From contig CAYPTB010000019.1 in assembly GCA_964413535.1 (NCBI GenBank), forward strand, positions 1 through 47,901: a DNA stretch of 47,901 bases. Direction: 5' to 3'. Under the pieces are notes generated by a model. It saw nothing but the letters and a program-made list of their open reading frames with translations. It was not told where the DNA came from and searched no databases. Both the position numbers and the translations under genes were made by a program. Positions 44,677 through 47,901 of the stretch are shown piece by piece. The stretch comes from CAYPTB01 sp964413535. GTDB lineage: Bacteria; Planctomycetota; UBA1135; GCA-002686595. Every line of letters starts with the position of its first letter. Position 1 is the first letter of the stretch.

Positions 44677-46578
44677 ATGCGGGTCCTCCTCGCTTCGTCG
44701 CCGCACCGGGACACGTTCGGCTACTCGATGCCTCCGCCCGGATTGTTGCGGCTCGGCGGCGAGTGCCTGCGGCGCGGGATCGACGTGCGCCTCGACGACC
44801 TCGCGTTCCGCTTGGCGGCCGGCGAGCTCGACCCTTCCGACGAGCTGTGCGCGAGCGCGGCCCGGCACCTGCTCGCCGGCGGTGAGCCCGACGTGCTCGG
44901 ACTCTCCGTCATGGGCGCCACCGTTCCGGCGGCGCTCGAGATCGCGCGCCTCGTGCGCGCGCGCTCGCCGCGCACGCGGATCCTCTTCGGCGGTCCGGGC
45001 GTGCACGGGATCGACGCCGCGCTCGTCGGGCGCTTCGGGCAAGTCGACGCCTGCCTGCGCGGCGAGGGCGAGGAGACCTTGCCCGCGGCCCTCGAGCGCT
45101 TCGCGCGCGGCGCCGACCTGGCGGGCGTCGCCGGCGCGACCTGGCGCGACGCGTCCGGTCGCGTTCGGCGCGAGAAGGACCGCGAGCCGATGCGCGCCCT
45201 CGACTCCCTGCCCGAGTACGCCTGGGAGCTCCTGCCGCCGCTCGCGCGCTACAAGGCGCTCACGGGCGAAGCCGAAGGCCTGACGCCGATCGATTCGGGC
45301 CGCGGCTGCGTCTACGACTGCAGCTTCTGCACGATCGGACGCTTCTGGGGCCGGCGCTCGCGTCCGCTTCCCGTGCGGCGCCTCGTGCGCGAGGTGCTCG
45401 CGCTCGCGCACATCGAAGGAGCGAAGAACGCCTACCTGTGCCACGACCTGTTCGGCGCGGACCGCGCGCACGCGCTCGCGTTCTGCGACGCGCTGATCGA
45501 GCAGGGCTCCCCCATCCCGTGGGAGTGCCGCGCGCGCGTCGACCACGTCGACCCCGAGCTCGCGGAGCGCATGGCGCGCGCCGGCTGCTACCGCGTGCTG
45601 TTCGGCATCGAGAGCGGCGACGCGCACCTCTGCAACGCGCACGACAAGCACCTCGCGCAGGACCTCGACGTCCTCGGGCGCATCGGCGCCTGCGTCGAGC
45701 ACGGCATCACGCCGATCCTGTCGATCATCCTCGGTCTGCCGGGCGAGGACGACCTCGCCCTCGCGCGCACGCTCGAGCTCGCTGCGCGCGCGGCGCTCGC
45801 GGGCGGCGTGCAGCTCTCCTTCCACCTCGTGAACCCACAGCCCGGCTGCCGCCTGGGCGAGGAGCACGGCGCCCAATCGCGCCCCGTCGAGGGCATCCCG
45901 CCCGACATGGCCTTCGGCGCCGGCACGACCGCGCCCGAGCGCGCGCTGATCGAGAGCCACCCGGACCTCTTCGGCACCTGGTCGCTGCTCACGAGCGCGC
46001 CCGGCGGCGAGGCGCGCCTGCGCTCGCTCCACACGCTCGCGCAGAACGCACCCGAGCTCCTCATGCGCTACCCGCGCGCCGTCCTCGCCCTCGCCGCTCA
46101 CCGCGGCGAAGGCGTGCTCGACCTGCTGCGCGCCTGGCACGCCTCCGGCCGGAGCTTCGAGGGCTTCGCGCGCACCGCGCGCGATCCACTCGTCGACGGC
46201 GCCGTGCGCTGGGAGCAAGCGGTCGCGAGGGCGAGCGCGCCCGGCGCCACGCCCGCCGCGAATGCCGCAACCGTCGCGCTGGATCCGGGCCGGCCTCGTT
46301 CGCGAGCCGAACTCGTGCGCACGTCCTTCGAGCCCCGCGAATTCGTGCACGCGCTCACGCGCGGCGCCACCCAGAGCGGCGCGCCCTCCGGCTCGGAGCG
46401 CGTACTCGCCGTCGTCGGCACGAAGCGCGGCGCCCGCACGCTCGTGGTCTCGAACGAGGCGGCCCTTCTGCTCCACCTGTGCGACGGCACGCGCACGCTC
46501 TCCGAGCTCGAAGCGCTCCTGCCGAGCGTCGAGCCCGCCCTACGCGAGCTCGCGCAGCACGGCTTGCTCGACCTGTGA
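44677..46578 (+). CDS. Radical SAM protein with B12-binding-like N-terminus and C-terminal PqqD-like domain
   Basis: A 633-residue protein from ATG 44677. The N-terminal 160 residues have a Rossmann-like cobalamin-binding arrangement (PPPGLLRLGGECLRRGIDV, then DVLGLSVMGATVPAALEIA, then RILFGGPGVHG). The radical SAM domain follows with GCVYDCSFC; Cys211, Cys215 and Cys218 hold the 4Fe-4S cluster. FGIESGD and ILGLPGED are further typical elements of this class. The last 60 residues (LVVSNEAALLLHLCDGTRTLSELEALL, then LRELAQHGLLDL) match the PqqD peptide-binding fold. The fusion suggests modification of a peptide or protein substrate. No precursor peptide is visible nearby. Specific reaction unknown. 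Confidence 0.85.
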   Translation: MRVLLASSPHRDTFGYSMPPPGLLRLGGECLRRGIDVRLDDLAFRLAAGELDPSDELCASAARHLLAGGEPDVLGLSVMGATVPAALEIARLVRARSPRTRILFGGPGVHGIDAALVGRFGQVDACLRGEGEETLPAALERFARGADLAGVAGATWRDASGRVRREKDREPMRALDSLPEYAWELLPPLARYKALTGEAEGLTPIDSGRGCVYDCSFCTIGRFWGRRSRPLPVRRLVREVLALAHIEGAKNAYLCHDLFGADRAHALAFCDALIEQGSPIPWECRARVDHVDPELAERMARAGCYRVLFGIESGDAHLCNAHDKHLAQDLDVLGRIGACVEHGITPILSIILGLPGEDDLALARTLELAARAALAGGVQLSFHLVNPQPGCRLGEEHGAQSRPVEGIPPDMAFGAGTTAPERALIESHPDLFGTWSLLTSAPGGEARLRSLHTLAQNAPELLMRYPRAVLALAAHRGEGVLDLLRAWHASGRSFEGFARTARDPLVDGAVRWEQAVARASAPGATPAANAATVALDPGRPRSRAELVRTSFEPREFVHALTRGATQSGAPSGSERVLAVVGTKRGARTLVVSNEAALLLHLCDGTRTLSELEALLPSVEPALRELAQHGLLDL

Positions 46579-46641
46579 TCCCGATCGACACCCGCCGACA
46601 TCCCAGGCTTCGGCTTCCATCGAGCGGTAGCTCGGAGCGCC

Positions 46642-46810
46642 ATGAGTGAAGTGATCATCGTCGTCGAAGAGGCTCCGAAGGGCGGATTCGTGGCTCGTGC
46701 ACTCGGCGCTTCGATCTTCACGGAATGCCGTACGCTGTCATTTCGAGGAGGGCCAGATGCCGAAGCTCATCCGCCTCCACTTCGTTCGCGACGAGCTGAT
46801 CTCTGCGTGA
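46642..46810 (+). pseudogene. HicB-like antitoxin remnant, internally deleted and frameshifted
   Basis: ATG 46642 opens MSEVIIVVEEAPKGGFVARA and LGASIFTE, the start of a HicB-like family often mislabelled 2-oxoisovalerate dehydrogenase. After the Glu codon the frame is wrong, but a second frame (from about 46727) reads AVRCHFEEGQMPKLIRLHF and VRDELISA before TGA 46808-46810, which is the expected C-terminus. About 12 residues of the middle helix are missing, so a small deletion shifted the frame. The original frame runs on to 46869 without family similarity. The antitoxin would no longer be made. It lies 63 bases after the radical SAM gene. Confidence 0.8.
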
Positions 46811-47030
46811 AGCTCCCTCGAGAACTCTCCGGTACCGAGCTCTCCCCAGCCCTGCCGGTCTTCGGCTAGAGGATGGCTCGTCAGACCGGAAGCCATATTC
46901 GTCTGACGACATCGAGCACGGCGAACATCACATCACCGTTCCTGATCACTCTGCGCTGCGGGTCGCCACACCATGGAGCACCGATTTCCGCTATCGTGCT
47001 CGGCAGCTCCTCGTGAGCAGGGAGCTCGCG
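46807..47030 (+). pseudogene. HicA-like toxin remnant with nonsense and frameshift changes
   Basis: A GTG at 46807 overlaps the hicB-like TGA as GTGA and reads VKLPRELSGTELSPALPVFG. A TAG follows where HicA toxins have a conserved Tyr. In the same frame it continues RMARQTGSHIRLTTS, containing the TGSH motif with the catalytic His of HicA-type mRNA interferases. A shifted frame then gives EHGEHHITVPDHSALRVAT, the next family block. At least one nonsense and one frameshift, probably two, disable it. Order antitoxin-toxin with a 4-base overlap matches functional relatives. Its tail merges into the start region of the Ser/Thr kinase. Confidence 0.75.
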
Positions 47031-47031
47031 G

Positions 47032-47901
47032 ATGTCGCTCGCCAAGGATCCAACACCGTCCGACACGGGGTCGCTCTCCTTCTTCCGGCGTGCGGAGCGC
47101 GAGCTAGTGCAGCCGGTGCCGGGGCTCGTGGCGGGGAAGGTGGTGGGCGACTTCCGGCTCGTGTCGTTGCTCGGTCAGGGCGGGATGGGTCAGATCTGGG
47201 AGGCGGACCAGCTCTCGCTCGGGAACCGGCGCGTCGCGGTGAAGTTCGTGCGGCCGGAGCGTGTGACGACGCACCAGCTCGAGCTCTTCGCGCGCGAGGC
47301 GCGCGCGGGCGGAAGGCTCTCGCATGCGGGCATCGTGGGCGTGCACGGGCACGGCGAGTCGGACGGCCTGGCGTGGATCGCGATGGAGCTCGTCTCCGGC
47401 GCGTGGAACTTGCGCGACTTCCTGGACGAGGTGTCGCGCCGGGACGAGGTGCCGGCGGGCTACGACCGCCACGTGGCGCGCTTCGTCGCGGAGATCGCCG
47501 ACGCGGTGCAGACCGCGCACGAAGCGAAAGTGATCCATCGCGACCTCAAGCCCCAGAACATCCTCGTGACGCCCGACGACCACCCGAAGGTGACCGACTT
47601 CGGGCTCGCACGGATCACGGACGAGAGCGCGTTGTCCGTGACGGGCGACTTCGCGGGCACGTACTTCTACATGAGCCCCGAGCAGGTCACGGCGAAGCGC
47701 ATGGGGCTCGACCACCGGAGCGACATCTTCAGCCTGGGGATCGTGTTGTACGAGATGCTCGCGCTGCGCCGGCCGTTCGAGGGCGACACCATCCAGCAGG
47801 TGGCGGCGGCGATCGTCACGAAGGACCCGCACGATCCACGGACCTTCCGCTCGCGCATCCCGCGCGACCTGGCGGTGATCGCGGGCAAGGCGCTCGAGAA
47901 G
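47032..47901 (+). CDS. Hanks-type Ser/Thr protein kinase (3' end outside window)
   Basis: The frame starts at ATG 47032 with GGGAG 8 bases upstream and stays open to the right edge, giving 290 residues. The kinase fold is complete up to the C-lobe: glycine loop LLGQGGMGQIW, catalytic Lys71 (VAVKFV), HRDLKPQN with Asp171, DFG with Asp189, the activation-segment GTYFYMSPEQ, and DHRSDIFSLGIVLYEML. It is therefore predicted active. The first 35 residues (MSLAKDPTPSDTGS) are low in conservation and overlap the decayed hicA tail, so a later start (GTG 47107) is possible. Planctomycete-like genomes carry many such kinases, often with C-terminal TM and sensor repeats; that part lies beyond the window. 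Confidence 0.93.
   Translation, partial: MSLAKDPTPSDTGSLSFFRRAERELVQPVPGLVAGKVVGDFRLVSLLGQGGMGQIWEADQLSLGNRRVAVKFVRPERVTTHQLELFAREARAGGRLSHAGIVGVHGHGESDGLAWIAMELVSGAWNLRDFLDEVSRRDEVPAGYDRHVARFVAEIADAVQTAHEAKVIHRDLKPQNILVTPDDHPKVTDFGLARITDESALSVTGDFAGTYFYMSPEQVTAKRMGLDHRSDIFSLGIVLYEMLALRRPFEGDTIQQVAAAIVTKDPHDPRTFRSRIPRDLAVIAGKALEK

Noticed and set aside
46718..46912. 64-codon reverse frame across the hicB remnant
   Set aside because: Better explained as antisense of the decayed HicB/HicA pair.

Overview
This is a very GC-rich bacterial window (by eye about 70% G+C) with densely packed genes, many GTG starts and many 4-base stop/start overlaps. Signs of a Gram-negative envelope are an LpxR-type lipid A deacylase, a DUF1207 outer-membrane protein, a complete tripartite RND efflux set and several lipoprotein signal peptides. 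The HEAT-repeat protein with W-x2-WW motifs, the MoxR/DUF58/ABC operon, the Hanks-type kinase and the aspartate-rich EF-hand-like lipoprotein fit a high-GC planctomycete or a related large-genome lineage best. That taxonomic guess is inference. No rRNA, tRNA, CRISPR array or intact insertion sequence was seen.

Layout. (1) 1-11001: central metabolism and envelope. A 5'-truncated glycogen debranching enzyme (glgX), a remnant of acetate kinase, a zinc alcohol dehydrogenase, a small lipoprotein, a LOG-family hydrolase, a DUF2721 protein, LpxR and DUF1207 as a divergent pair, a class II glutamine amidotransferase and malQ. glgX and malQ together point to glycogen/maltodextrin turnover. (2) 11283-13792: a SulP-STAS anion transporter translationally coupled to polyphosphate kinase 2. 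(3) 14280-22547: a forward operon of STAS protein, outer-membrane efflux lipoprotein, membrane-fusion protein, RND pump with an altered proton-relay motif, and type II NADH dehydrogenase. (4) 22795-30585: a reverse operon of coiled-coil membrane protein, MoxR ATPase, a two-TM surface protein, ABC ATPase, ABC permease and DUF58. Its last five genes are linked by GTGA/ATGA overlaps. A perfect 40-bp inverted repeat lies between the first gene and moxR, and the first gene is split by an in-frame TGA. (5) 30795-34531: a HEAT-repeat exported protein coupled to a lytic transglycosylase. (6) 34699-44480: BtuF-like protein, RecG, a GH113-like exported protein lacking its expected nucleophile, a GT4 glycosyltransferase, a zinc-dependent phospholipase C-like protein and a calcium-binding-like lipoprotein. 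(7) 44677-47901: a radical SAM protein with a C-terminal PqqD-like domain, a decayed HicB/HicA toxin-antitoxin pair, and a Ser/Thr kinase that runs off the window.

The window also holds several gene fossils: ackA, a GGDEF tail, hicB and hicA. These are recognisable only as short motifs or by joining reading frames, and suggest ongoing gene loss in spacer regions. The two most distinctive multigene units are the MoxR-ABC-DUF58 operon with its embedded palindrome and in-frame TGA, and the STAS-RND-NDH-2 operon.
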